From Tetradesmus obliquus (Eukaryota > Chlorophyta > Chlorophyceae > Sphaeropleales > Scenedesmaceae), in NCBI GenBank assembly GCA_030272155.1, contig CP126194.1, positions 3,153,501 through 3,217,500 on the forward strand: a stretch of 64,000 bases of DNA, given 5' to 3'. The position numbers were made by a program, and so were the translations under genes. The stretch's first letter is position 1; each line of letters begins with the position of its first letter. This document shows, in pieces, positions 31,219 through 43,384 of this stretch. The notes under the pieces are model-generated. The model was not told the origin of the DNA and made no database searches. It was given only the letters and a program-made list of their open reading frames with translations.

Positions 31219-34200
31219 CGACATGTAACCAATGACGTGGCGCCATTGCCAGCATTAGGTGCCCTCTTGCTGTGTGGCACGTGCACTGCCCAGGCTGCGT
31301 GCTGCTGCAGCTGTTCCGGCTTTGCAGGGTCCAGCTGCCTGCTGGGACTGCTGCTGCTGCTGCTGCTTGCTGCTGTTCTTCGTGACGAAGGCCGCTCAGC
31401 TGCTGCTGGAGCACCCCAAGCCACGATAGGGCTGGGAGCATCAACAGCAGCGGCTGCTTGTGGCTGCATGCAGGAACTGCTCAGGGTAGCGCTACAGATG
31501 CTGGTCGCTGCTGCTGCTGCAGCATCAGGCGTCAGCGCTGCAGCGTGCTGCTGATGGTGGGTGTCCCCTGAAACCCCAGCCACAACTCTGTGTTCTGGCC
31601 CCAGTCGTTGCTGTGCAGTTACTCGTGCTGCATCTTCCGAGCCACACCAGCCGCCTGTTGCTGCAGGCTGCACGCCCAGCTGGCCCTCAGCATCTCTGTG
31701 CTGCGTGCTCTGCGTCAGCCGCTGCAGAAACCCTGATGCAGCACCCTGGGAGGACCTAGTTGGGCTCACTTGCTTCTGCCCGCTGCTGCCTGGCAGCTGC
31801 TGCAAATGAGGCTCTGCAGCTGCAGCCGAGCATCCCTCGCCTGCTGCAGCAGCAGCCTGCTGCCTGTGCTGCTGGTGCTGCTGAGCGCCAGCATCCCTAC
31901 TGCTGAAGCTGCTCTGAGTGCTGCCCACCTCAAAAGAGCCCCACAGCTTTTGCAACGGCACACGTGCATTGGAGCCAGCTGCCGATGGCGTGAACAGCGA
32001 CGCTGACAGATGACCCAGGGACACTTCTTTCACAAACCCTTCCACGCTGGAGTCGAGGTCTGTGAAGCTGCGCTGCTGCTGGCAGCTGCTCAGCGGCCTG
32101 CCACTGCTGTTGCCACGGTGCAGCGCTGCCTGAGCATCAGCTGCAGTGCGAATGCTGCTGCTGCCAGCAGCAGTGCTGCTGCTGCACACCGAGGCCATGG
32201 CAGTGGCTGGCCGCAGATCTAAGCTGTTGGCTGAAGCCATGAGGAAGCCTGTTGCAGGCAATGCAGGCAGCAGCACAGTGTCAAAAAAGCGGAGGGCAGC
32301 AAGCAAATGACATGATATGGCAAAAGATCTGACAAGGCACTTGAAGGTGCACTGCAGCGTAGCTGATGGTCTCCTGCCCGCCACAAGGTCTTTGCTTGGT
32401 GAGGTGCTGCTACTGCTGACCTCGACATCCTGCACTGGACTGTGGCCGCAAGCTGCTGCCGGCCACGCCTTCATTTGCTGCGAAGGGGCCTGGCCTGGCT
32501 GTCACCATTGCTTTTGCTGCTGTTGCTGCTGGGCTATGTTGCGCCTGGGCTGCTGCTGCAGTGCTGCTGCTGTGTTTCTTCATGTCATATATGAACTCTT
32601 GATCAAGGTCTAAGCTGCAGCTGCTGCTGCTGTCATCGCCCATTATGTTGCGATACAGTTCACAGTCGCAGTCGCTGGGCGGAAAGCCGAACTCTGCTGC
32701 AGATGCTGCTGCTGCTGCTGCTGCCCTCTCATGCTCTTTCAGCATGCACTCACTGCTGCAGCTGCTGCCAGCACTGCCAGGACGGCAACCAAAGGAAGCG
32801 CATAGCAGTTGCTTCTCACACGTGCCAGCACGGCTGACAGGCTGCCACGCTCCTGCTGCTGCAAACGGTGAGCCTGCTGCTGCTGCTGCTGCCTCCGTTG
32901 CAAAGGCTTCAAAGCATCCTATTGGAGCTGAGATTGTGGCGTCGTCTGCCTCTAATGCTGGCTCCTCATCAACATCGTCATCACCACACATCGACTGCGG
33001 CGCTGCTGCCGAGGCTGGCCCCATCATGCCCCAGCTAGCGAGAATGCTGCCCTGCCCGCCGTATGTGCTGAGGCCATGCGTGCTGCTGCGCTGCGCTGGT
33101 TCGTAATCTTCTTCACAGTCGCTATCATCGCCAAGGCCTGCGGCAGATGCAAGATACAGCAGTGGCCCACATATGCGCGGCATCATGTACCAGTATGAAC
33201 AGCAATCAACACATCACGAGAGCTTGCAATGCTGCCAGTCAACACCATGGTCCTGCCCTTGCACTAACTGGGTGCATCTTGAAGATGCACACCACTCACA
33301 TTGCTAATGGGGCTGATGTTGAAGGGCTGCACTTCAAGCTGCAGGATGTATAAGGACGCATTCAGATGTCCACATAACCAAAGCCCCGCCTCACCCCACG
33401 CCATGCAGTCCAGGCCAAGCAGCCAGCGCACCTGAGACAGAGTTGCACGCAACAGGCGTGGTGTGCATCTGCAGGATGTACTCCGACAGCATCATGCCTA
33501 GGCCCTGCTCAGTGCCCTCACTGCAGCTGCCGCCAGTTTCGCAGCCGCCAGCAACAGTGCTGAGTCCAGTCTCATTGGCGATGCCCTCCCCAGCAGCATC
33601 AGTGCAGCCTGCAGGAACATCAGCATCATCACCTGCTGCTGCTGCGCCTCCTGCCGCGTGTGCACTTTGGGGTGCTGCAACCCCTGCAATGCTGCTGCTG
33701 TGGCCTGGGACAGGGCAGCTGTCTAAAACAGGGCCAGGCGACATTGCCTGGCCATGCTGCTGGGTACAGTCTGCCTGCTGTGCAATCAGCGGTGCTGCTG
33801 CTGCTGCTGCTGCTGCTGCCTTTTCCTGTGCAGCACCCCCCAGCTGTGGCCCATAACTGACTTGGATGTGAAAGGCAGCCAAGCTGCGCCGCCGCTGCTG
33901 CTGGTGCGGGCGCTTCCTGCCTGCTGCGGACTGCAGCCCTGCTCTGCTTCCCTGCTGCAGGCTGCAGCTGGTGCTGCCCTCTGCGGGTGCAGCAGCCAGT
34001 ATGGTGCTGAGGCTGCTGGGGGTGCCGTTGCGTGCTGCTCTGCTGAGCCCTGACAGAGGGGAGGCTGGCCTGGGGCCTCCAGGGCTCCTGGGGCGCCTGC
34101 AGCAGCATAACAACCAAAGCAGGGGCAGAAGCATCAGCACAACGAGGTACAGCACGAGCAGCTGGCTGTCTGCAGAGTATTTGTGTGCATGCTGCAGTGG

Positions 34201-34910
34201 ATGCCACTTGCAAGTGGCAATTGCACAGCATGCGGCTGCGGCATCAGCCTCGCTTCAGAAGGCGATTGAAGCCTGACTGTTGCTGTGGTTGCCAAATCAT
34301 GAACGCAGTGTGACAATTAGTGCACGTACCTTGCTGTAACTGGCAGGGCTGCTAGGTAGGGTGATAGCGCCTGCTGCTGCGCTGTCCTGGGCACAGCCTG
34401 AGCTGGGGGGCTGCTCAAGCGCCTGGTGCTTGCAGGATGGGCATTGCTCGCAGTGCTCGCAGCAGCCACGTTTGCTGCTGTTCTGCTTTGGGTATCTGCA
34501 GGTTTCTGCTGCTGCAGCTGCTGGTGGTGGGAGATCAGCGGCCGGCATTGCGCTGCCTGCGCATGCTGTGCTGTTGCAGCTGGTGCTGCAGTCAGGTTGC
34601 TTGTTATGAGTTTGCTTGATGTGCATGGCCTGGTATCGCCTGAATGTTGGTGCTTGCTGCTCACTCGACTGCTCTCAGCCGCAACTGTCTCCCTGAGGTT
34701 GCACTGCTCTGCACCATCAGGGTGGGTGTGTTGCTGTGTTCCTGCTGCGGCAGCTGTGCAAGGCAGGTATGGATGTGCTGCATGCTGCTTCTTGCTCTGA
34801 GGCCTGCTCAGCCCATTGTCCGGTAAAGGTGCATGTCGAGGTGCCTGCCTTTGCTTTTGGGGCGTGGGCCCGCTGGTGTAAACACCTTTCCAAGCATGCT
34901 GCTGCTGCAT
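30987..34910 (-). CDS. Unrecognised Ser/Ala-rich protein with a single membrane segment
   Basis: Four-exon model: 34910-34330, 34165-33432, 33137-32421 and 32248-30987. Phases are compatible and the product is 1097 residues. Exon 1 is Gln/Ser/Pro-rich and poorly conserved-looking. Exon 2 begins with a strongly hydrophobic stretch (LLVLYLVVLMLLPLLWLL) followed by CCCRRPRSPGG, a plausible transmembrane anchor with a basic cytosolic flank. Exon 3 has acidic patches (DDSDCEEDYEP; DDDVDEEPALEADD) and exon 4 is Ser/Gln-rich with a small hydrophobic start. No enzyme motif is seen. The downstream exons chain well (SVSG|LGDDSD; GCRG|FLMASAN), but the choice of first exon is less certain, and a shorter protein starting near the membrane segment is possible. 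Confidence 0.5.
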
Positions 34911-36260
34911 GGGTGCGTCGAACCCACAGCATGCAGAACCTTACAAGCAGTCAAATCACAAAACGCTGCCTACAATATTTGATTATGTCTGACTTGCAGG
35001 CGAATTGTGTTTATGTGCGTGCGGTGACCGCCTGAACTTGGCGCGAAGTATACGGGCAGAATCGTCAGACGAGAGGGGGTAGCATGAAACAACTAAAAAT
35101 AAAAGAAAACACCCATGATGTCCCCCTGTTGCCATTCTGATCTCCACAACCACGCGCATAGGGTTTGAAAGCTGGAGGGGCACATGTGAACAACTGAACA
35201 GCGTTTGATGCACCGCTCTTACCCCATTCCAGCCATTTACGGTGTCCACAAACAACAAGCACACAACAGTCTGCCCTAGAACTGTATGCATGGTGATTGC
35301 CCATGGCAAATGCACTCATTGCAATGCGACATTGCAGTATCTGATACTTGCACAACTCAAGTTGCACCTGACTCAGGTGCTCATGCTCTAAGCTACAGAC
35401 CTCAAAAGCAAAAGTCTATATGGGCAGAAAAATAACCGTGACCGCTGATACGGCAGCATGTAGCGATAGTAAACAGCACGCAGGCAGATCTTGAACACAC
35501 TGTCACCTGCCTGCTGAGTCACATCATCAAAACAAACAGCTGTGTTGCAGGTGCACAGCAGCTGATGTGTGCCTTAGCCGGCATGATCCAAGCAAGTTGC
35601 TGCCTGCTGCAATGAACAGGGCTGTGGTTACTGAGGCCGCGACAAGCTCAACATGCTTGGGCTTGCCATTGCAATCTGCCATACCATGCCAGGCGCAGAA
35701 AGCAAGACAAACAACCATTTTACTGAATGTTCACACTTCATTTCATGAGTTGCCCATGTCCTAAAGTGACAGCCTGGCATCGCAGCCTTGCGTTGTCGCT
35801 CAGCCACTCACAGCAGTATGGAGCGACAGGTCATGACTGAGCTCCATGTGATCAAGCCGCAGTGACACCTTGTTTGAAACCTCTCATGCGTTTTGCTCTA
35901 ACGTTTGTGCGCGTTGCATGCAGTTGCATGCTGCTGCAAGGCATGCTACTGCTACTGCTGTTTTTGCAGATGGCCAACTGCCTTGCTGAGTATGGCCCAG
36001 CAAAAGCCTTGAACTGCAGTCAGTTTAAATGTGGCATACATCTGCAACACCGCTTACGCACAGCGTTGCGGAAAGCTTGATCCGGGCCCCAGAGGCGGGT
36101 GCAAAAGCCTAGCACCCGACGGTCAGTTGTTCAATACGCTCTGGCGCTCTTGGCTTATGCACTCCCGTCACGCGAAAGCTTTTCAATAGCAAGCCTTTAG
36201 TAGATTGTCGCTGTAGATCGCTGCTGTCCTGCTGGTTAACCGAAGACATGCCCAGTGGCC
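34911..36260. other. Divergent intergenic region
   Basis: About 1.35 kb between the starts of the membrane-segment gene (-) and the BAT2_N gene (+). GC content is lower than in the genes, with an A-rich tract near 35088-35105. No supported gene; presumably promoters of both neighbours. Confidence 0.5.
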
Positions 36261-39200
36261 ATGAGCAGCAGCACAGACCGGCGTAGGGAGCCGCAGAAGT
36301 TTGCCAACTCCAATCTCAATGGAATCTTTGCGGGGAAGCCAGCTGGCGCCCAGGGCGCAAGCTCCGGGGTCAATCGCTTTGGGATGCTCACCATGGCTCT
36401 CCCCAAGGTGAGCATCGCTGCATGCCCTGCTACCGCTCAGGATCGCTGTTATCACACCCTGGATTGCATGCAAGGCCAACAGCAAGGCGTCAGCAGCCCT
36501 CCATGCCGCCGCAGCCTTCGAACTGTGTGGGAGCTCGAACTGCCACACCGGCAACTGGCCAACTCGCATGGGCTTGCGGCCTGACGATCTCTTTTGTTTG
36601 CAGCGTGCCAAGTCCACAACTACAACCGCTGGAGCCAAGCTGGTCGTCCCCAAGCCTGTGAACCTTCCCTCCATCAAAAAGGCAAGCGCTGTGGGGTATG
36701 CTGTTCGGGGGCAGCTGCTGCTCGCCTGCACGGCCAGGCTTGCTAACACACATTACTTACTTGCAGGAACACCAGGGCAATGACCCTAGCACGCAGCTGG
36801 TGCCCTCTGGCACAGCAGGTGCAGGCTGGAGCAAGCCAGAAGAGCCGCAGCCAGCAGCGCAGCCGCAGCCAGAGGTCAGGCAGTCAGCACTAACAGCAGG
36901 CTCGAACTGGGCCAGCCAGAGCCGTCCAGACGGCAGCAGCAGCTACGTACCACCTGTGCGTGAGGGCCCGTATGCGCCAGGCAGCAGGGGTTCTTTTCCA
37001 GTTGAGCGCCACCTCAACCCAGAGGAGTACCCCAGCCTTGCAGCAGGAGCCAAGGAGAAGCCACCTAGCAAGCGGCAGCAGTATGAGCACACGTCAGCAC
37101 ACCACCAGCAGGTGCGACACGCTGATCATGGCACCCGGTGACGCGTGCAGCAGATAGCTGCTTAGCCAGCAGCATGCTGCTGTTCTGCAAGGCCAGGCTG
37201 GTAGCTTTCATGCAGTTTCAGCAGCAGTTGCAGGCATGGCAGGCAGCGGTTGCAGGCATGGTACGCTGCATGAAGTTGTACCTTACATTGCAGTCTCGGG
37301 TGATCAAGCAGGGGTGATCAAGCAGGGACATTTTGTGATCAGTGCGCAGATCATTTCCGGTGTGGCAGGCAGTGACAGTCTGTGGGGTTGCATACGGGCT
37401 GTGTTTGCTTTGCAAGCTATGCATGATGTTGCGATCATGCATGCCTCTATGTCGGGCACTTCATGACGTACATGGGCTCCTTGCTGCTGTTGCTGCTGCT
37501 TGCAGGACTTGCGCTGGGGTGATGATGAGCGTGATGTGGGCCACAGCAGGAACTGGTGAGCAGTCAGCTGCCAGGCAGCAGACAGCTCTGGGTAGCCAGG
37601 TAGCAGCACTGAAGGCAATGCGCAGACTGAAGGCAGCAACAGAGCAGCTGCACTAGTATTTGTTTGTTGTGCACGTGACGCTGCTGTGGGCCGCTGTCGC
37701 TGCAAATTGCGCCTGCTAAGCAATAGTTTGTGCACCCATGCCGTGCCTCAGTTGTGTCAGTGGCTGGTACGCAGCAGCTGTGCGCAGCGTTGCCATGTGT
37801 GCTGACATGGTGACCATGCATACAAGGTTGTTATCATCAACGCGTCTGTTATGTCATCCACCTCGTTCTATGACTCACCTGCTTATGCATCTCCTGTTTT
37901 CCCGCCTTTTCCCTCAGGCCTGGCCGTGATGACGGCTACGATGACGACCGCTACGCCGACAGCCACCGCTACGGCGGGCCGCCTGGCGGGCCCTACCGGG
38001 GCCCATCCGACTACGATGAGCCCCGCCCAGGCGCTGCCCGCTTTGGCAGTGGAGGGCCTGCAGGAGGCCCCGAGGACGAATATGACTTCAGGGCTGGCGG
38101 CAGGGGAGGGGAGCGCGAGTGGGCAGGGCCCAGCGGCGCAGGCTGGCGCGAGCGCGAGGCCTACTACTCAGGCGGCAGGGGAGGAGGCATCGGAGGCGGC
38201 GGCTACCATGGCGATCGCAGCGCTAGCGGCAGCTATCACGGCGATTGCAGCAGCTACGATCGCTACGCTGCCGGGCCGCCGGATGCAGCGGCCGGTGGGC
38301 GGTATGCGGCTGAGCGGGGGCCTGGGTACGAGCCGTATGCGGATCGCGACCTGCTGCCGCCACCACCGCCGCCCCGGGGCGGGCTGGGCCCGAGTGTTGC
38401 GGCAGATGCTGCTGCCGGCGGTGTGGGCCCAGCAGCAGCTGAGGCTCGTGCTGCTGAGAGTGAGGAGGAGCGTGATCTGGAGCGTGAGGAGTTTGAGGCT
38501 GAGCTGGCACGCGTGGCAGCTGAGCTGGAGCGGGTGAGTGGTGCTTTGGGGTTCAATCACTATGGGATGGGGTGGGGTTATGTCAGCCGACATGGTAGGC
38601 TGGTAGGGTCTGTAAGGGTGCCGAGGGGGTGTGACGGGGCAGGTTAAAAGCGACAGAGGCAATTGCTTGTTGACAGTGCGTCAAGCAGTGATGCCCTTTG
38701 CCTGGCATGTTCTGCTACTTGTTTGACCCGTAGTGCGCTGCTTGAGCTGACTGTGACTTCTACCCTTCTGCCTGATCATCTCCATCCGCAGAAAAAGCTG
38801 GAGGAAAGCCAGCCAAAGCAGCCACCAGCAGAGCCCCAGCAGCAGCAGCATGTGCCGCCGCCTCCCCCTCCGCCCCCTCCCAAGGAGGCTGCAGCATTGG
38901 AGCAGCGCCAGCAGCCACCCCCGCCCCCGCCGCAGCACCGCCACCCTGTGCTGCTGGACAGGGCACAGGCGGAGAGGCTGCAGGCGGAGCGCGCAGCAGC
39001 GGCAGCGGCCGGCACAGCAGCTGGCGGCACACCAGCAGCAGGCGCTGGCAGCAGGCCAGGCACCGCTGGTGCAGAGTCCGGAGCAGCAGCAGCAGGTGCT
39101 CGTGCAGCAGCACCGGCAGTTGATGAGGCAGCTGGGCGGCCAGGTTCTGCACCACAGCAGCAGCAGATGCAGCAGAAGCCGCCGCAGGACCCTGAGGCTG

Positions 39201-42200
39201 CTGCAGCTGCTGCAAAGGCAGTCAAGGAGGCAGCAGCAGCAAAGGCAGCGGCACGCGCTGCTGCCCTTGCTGAGGAGGAGCAGCGCAGGAAGGCAGCAGC
39301 AGCGGAGAAGCTGCGCAGGCTGGAAGAGCAGATGGCAGCGCGCCAGAAGCTTGCACCAGCACCACCCAAGCAGGAGCAGCCGGCTGAAGAGCAGCAGGGC
39401 GAGCCTGCGAGTCAGTCTGAGGAAGCAGCAGCAACCGCAGCAGCAGCACCAGCAGCTGCTGCTGTGCTGCCAGCGCCTGCAGCAGCTGCTCCCGCTGCCA
39501 AGCTCGCAGGTACAACGGCAGGGCAGCAGCCGGCTGCTCGTGAGCAGCGCGAGCCAAGGCAAGGCAAGCAGCAGGCCAAGCAGGAGCGCGAGCGGGGCGG
39601 CAGGCACAGCCGCTCTGCTTCCGTTGGCTCTGCAGGGTCAGCCGGCGAGGGGCAGCAGCAGGAAGGCAGCAGCAGCAGGCCTGGACGCGGCGGCAGGCAG
39701 CAGGCTGCTGCCAAGGGCCAGCAGCAGCAAGGTGCAGAGGCTAGCAAGGCTGCAGCAGCAGCAGCAGCAGCACCTGCAGAGCAGCCGCCGGCGCCGCCGG
39801 CCAAGCCTGCAGCCCCAGCAGTGCCAAAGCCGCCGGCTTGGTCAACGCCTGGCTCTGGTGTGATGACTGCCAAGTTTGGCAGTGTGGATGAGAGGATGCT
39901 GCAGGAAATGGAAGAGAAGAAAGCCAAGGAAGAGGCAGCAGCAAAGGCGGCAGCGGAGCAGGCCAAGCTCGGCAGGTCCAACAGCAGGGGCAGGAGCAAG
40001 GGCAAGGCTGAGCAGGCAGCGCCAGGCAGCAGAGAGGCCGAGCAGGAAGCGGGCTCTGCCGGCCAGCAGCAGCAGCAGCCGGCGCGCAAGGGCGGCAGGG
40101 ATGCTGCTGCAGCTAAGGAGCCTGCAGCAGGTGCTGTGGCAGACGCAGGCGAAGCTGCTGCAGATGCAGCGGGCAGGGGTAGGGGTGCGCGTGGTGCGAA
40201 GGGGCAGCCGCCAGTGGCACCTAGGGCTGGTGGCAAGCCTGTGAAGTCTGCAGGTGGCAGCGAGGACGCAGCAGCCTCACAGGCTGCTGCTGCTGCTGCT
40301 GCTCCTGGCGGTCGGCCAGGCTCCAGCGGGGCAGCGCCGGCAGCGGCTGACAGGGCAGCAGCCAAGGACAAGCCTGCTGCAGCAGCAGCTGCTGGCAAGC
40401 CTGCTGCTGATGGTGCTGCTGCTGGTGCGCCAGCAGAGGGCGGCCGCGGCAGGCGCGGCAGCAGGCAGAGCAGGGACGGCGTGGAGACAGCCAGCACTGG
40501 CAGCGGCAGCAGCAGCGGCGGCGGCGCGCGTGGCGAGGCAGCAGCAGGCAGGGGCGGCAGGCAGCGGGGTGGTGAGCCAGGCAGGGGAGGGCCGAGGGGC
40601 GGCAGGGGTGCAGCAGCTGATGCGGCTGCACCTGCTGCTCAGGGCGAGCTACAGCAGGCAGCACCTGCAGCTGCTGCTGCTGCTGCTGCTGTTGCACAGC
40701 CTGGTGGACCCGCCAGCTGGTCACCTGCAGCAGCAGCAGCTGCAGCAGCAGCAGGCAGGCCAGCGCCATCTGCGCCGCAGACCATCCCAGGCAGAGCAGC
40801 GCCTGATGCCGATGCAGCAGCCAGCAATGCAGACGCGCTGGGTGCGCAGATTGCCAAGAACGTGGTGTCAATGACGCTGGATGACCCTCTGAACGAGTCT
40901 GTCAACTTGCCTGCCAGCCTGGACCCTACACCACCAAACGATGGCGGCCTGGCTCAATACGAGCGGCACATCGCAGGCCTCAACGCAGCAGCGGCAGCAG
41001 TAGCTGCGCAGCAGGTGGCAGCAGCAGCGGTGCACGAAGCCGCACAGAAGGCGGCTGCGCAAGCAGCAGCAGGAGCGGCAGCAGCAGCAGGGCCTGGCGT
41101 GGGTATGCCTGGCATGGCTGGGCTGCCTGGCCTGCCTGCTGAGCTAGGCCTAGGCAGCAGCATGCCCCCTAAGCCTGCAGGACACACCCAGCCGCAGATG
41201 CAGGGCCAGCCTGGCCAGCCAGGTGGCATCAGGCCGCCTGCGCTGCTGCCAATGCCAGGCGGCCAGCACCCGAACCATGCTGCTGCTGCTGCCGCAGCTG
41301 CAGCAGCAGCAGCAGTGGCTGCAGGCATGCCGAGGGGGCTGATGCCTCCATTCAGCTTCCCTACACTGGGCGGGCCGCAGCCAGGAGCCCCGCTAGGTGC
41401 TCAGGGTCCTGCAGCAGCGCAGCAGGGCACGCCAGGCGGCGCACCAGGAGCGCCTCCAGGCTCAGCAGCAGCAGCGGCGGCAGCAGCAGCGGCAGCAGCT
41501 GCCGGCATGTGGGGTGCACCGGGCGTGCATCCTCCGCTGTTCCCCGGGGTTGGTGTGGGTCCGCCACCCAACCTGGCAGCAGCAATGGAGAGCTTCTACT
41601 CTGCAGGCGGCAACATGTTTGCGCCGCCGCACCACCTGGGCATGCAGCAGCAACAGCACCAGCAGCAACCGCAGCAGCAGCAGCCCCAGCAGCAGCACGG
41701 CGAGCAGCAGCAGCCCCAGCAGCAGCAGCCAGCTCCACAGAGCGGCCCGCAGGGTGCTCCCATGAGTGCTCCGCTGCATGCCTCCATGCCACCAATGCTT
41801 GCGCCCTTCTCTCCGTTCGGCCCAGGGCCGTTTGGCGCGCCTATGGCTGGCTTGTTTGGCCCTGCGCAGCCGTTTGTGCCCACAGGCCGCCAGCCGGACT
41901 GGTCAACAGGCCTGTCAGGTGCTATCGCACCACTCACAGGTGGCGCAGGCTCACCGGGCGCTGGCGGCGCTGCTGCTGCTGCTGGCGCTGGCCCTCAGGG
42001 TGAGGCTGGGCCAGCAGGGGCGGCAGGCATGCTTGCAGGAGCAACGCCAGGTCAGCAGCAGCAGCAGCAGCAGCAGGCTGGTGGGCCTGGTGGGCCGAGG
42101 GGCTACCAGCCGACTGGCTCTCCCGGGCCGCAGCTGGGCCATCCAGGGGTGGCAATGCCTGGGCCCGGGCAGCAGCAGCCCGGCCCTGCGCCTGGCGCGC

Positions 42201-43384
42201 GGCAGCCCTACGCGCCGCTGCAACACCAGCACCACCAGCAGCAGCAGCCGCCCCAGCAGCACCAGCAGCAGCACTACGCCCAGCAGCAGCAGCAGCAGCA
42301 AGACGGCTTTGCTGCGCCTGGGTTTGGCGGCTATGTGCCAGGGCCTGGTGCAGCAGGGCCGGCTGGTGGCAGGAGTGGCGTGGCAGTGGGGCCCCTGGGC
42401 TCCCCTATTAAGCTGATGCCTGGGCAGGGCTATGACCCCATGCAGGCCCAGCAGCAGCAGCTGCAGCACCCTCAGCAGCAGCAGCAGCAGCAGTATGGGC
42501 AGGGACCCCCCAGGGGCAGGGGAGTGCCTCAGGCCCCGGGCCCGGCTTATGCTGACAGGGATGCTGGCGCACACCTGCCAGATGATATCTTGGGGCTGGG
42601 TGAAGGGCCAGACAGCTCCCAGCATGGCAGGCAGGACGGCGCTGGGCCGATGCGTGGCGGGCCAGGGGCAGGCCGGCGGGACAACGGCCCACCACAACAG
42701 ATGGGCCGGGACGGCGGCTACGGTGGCAGGGGTGGCAGGGGCGGGCGTGTAGCGGGTGGCAGGGGAGGGCCGCCTGGCGCTGGGGCCAGGGGCGGGCCGA
42801 ATGTGCCAATGGGTGGTAGGGGCTTTGGCGGGCGCGGCGGCAGCAGCAACGGCATGATGCCTGCGGGGGCAGCAGCGCCAGGCGGTATGCCTGATGCCGG
42901 CTATGGCGGTGGCCCGCCTGGAGCGAATGCTGCTCCGGGGCGCTTTGGGGGGCCAGGGGGTATGACTGACGGGCCTGCTGACGGTGCAGTTGCTGCTGGC
43001 GGCCAGGGAGGTAGGCAGGGTTCAGGCCAGGGCTCTAACCCCAGGCAGGGTGGCAGCCGTGGCAGCACGCCGCGCGGGGGCCCTAGGGGAGGCGGCAATG
43101 CAGGTGCAGCGAATGCAGGTGCAGTAGCTGGCGGCGTGCAGCCGGCTGGTGTCCCATCTAGCGATGCAGGAGCTGCAGGAGGTGCTGCTGCTGCTGCTCA
43201 GGCTGCCGGCGGCGGTGGTGGCAGGTCTAGGGGCGGCAGGGGCGGTAGGGGGCAGCAAAGGGGCGGCAGGGGAGGCGGAGCAGCGGCTTTAGGTGGCGCT
43301 GCAGCTGGTGCTGCTGCTGCTGCTGCCGCGCCTAGCAAGGTCATGTATGTGCCCAAGCCTCAGGGGCAGGCGCAGCAAGGCTGA
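36261..43384 (+). CDS. BAT2_N/PRRC2-like protein (plant MOS1-like) with RGG-rich tail
   Basis: Six exons: 36261-36407, 36604-36681, 36767-37111, 37506-37555, 37918-38533 and 38792-43384, giving 1942 residues. The N terminus matches the BAT2_N domain: NLNGIFAGK, KLVVPKPVNLPSIKK and GNDPSTQLVPSG (residues about 15-95), then HLNPEEYPSLAAG. Human PRRC2A-C and Arabidopsis MOS1 share this domain and act in mRNA and translation or chromatin-linked gene regulation. Exon 5 is rich in Gly/Arg/Asp/Tyr (RYGGPPGGPYRGP) and ends in an acidic coiled coil. The huge last exon holds poly-Pro, a Lys/Arg/Ala/Glu helix, Ala- and Gln-rich stretches and an RGG/GRGG-rich C terminus (RGGRGGRGG-like, about 42720-43290) typical of RNA binding. 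Intron 2 has a GC donor. The N-terminal family call is firm; function is inferred. Confidence 0.85.
36682..36766 (+). other. GC-AG intron inside the BAT2_N domain
   Basis: The exon ends AAAAAG and the intron begins GCAAGC, the standard consensus of rare GC-AG introns; it ends TTGCAG. Splicing here joins PSIKK to EHQGNDP, restoring the continuous BAT2_N motif. The nearest GT donor downstream (GGTATGC) gives the wrong frame, and reading through meets a stop. Confidence 0.8.

Noticed and set aside
39412..40497. Long minus-strand frame of 361 codons (and similar ones at 38681-39607)
   Set aside because: Antisense shadow of the Ala/Gln-rich BAT2_N exon; the plus strand carries a family match and a 1531-codon exon.
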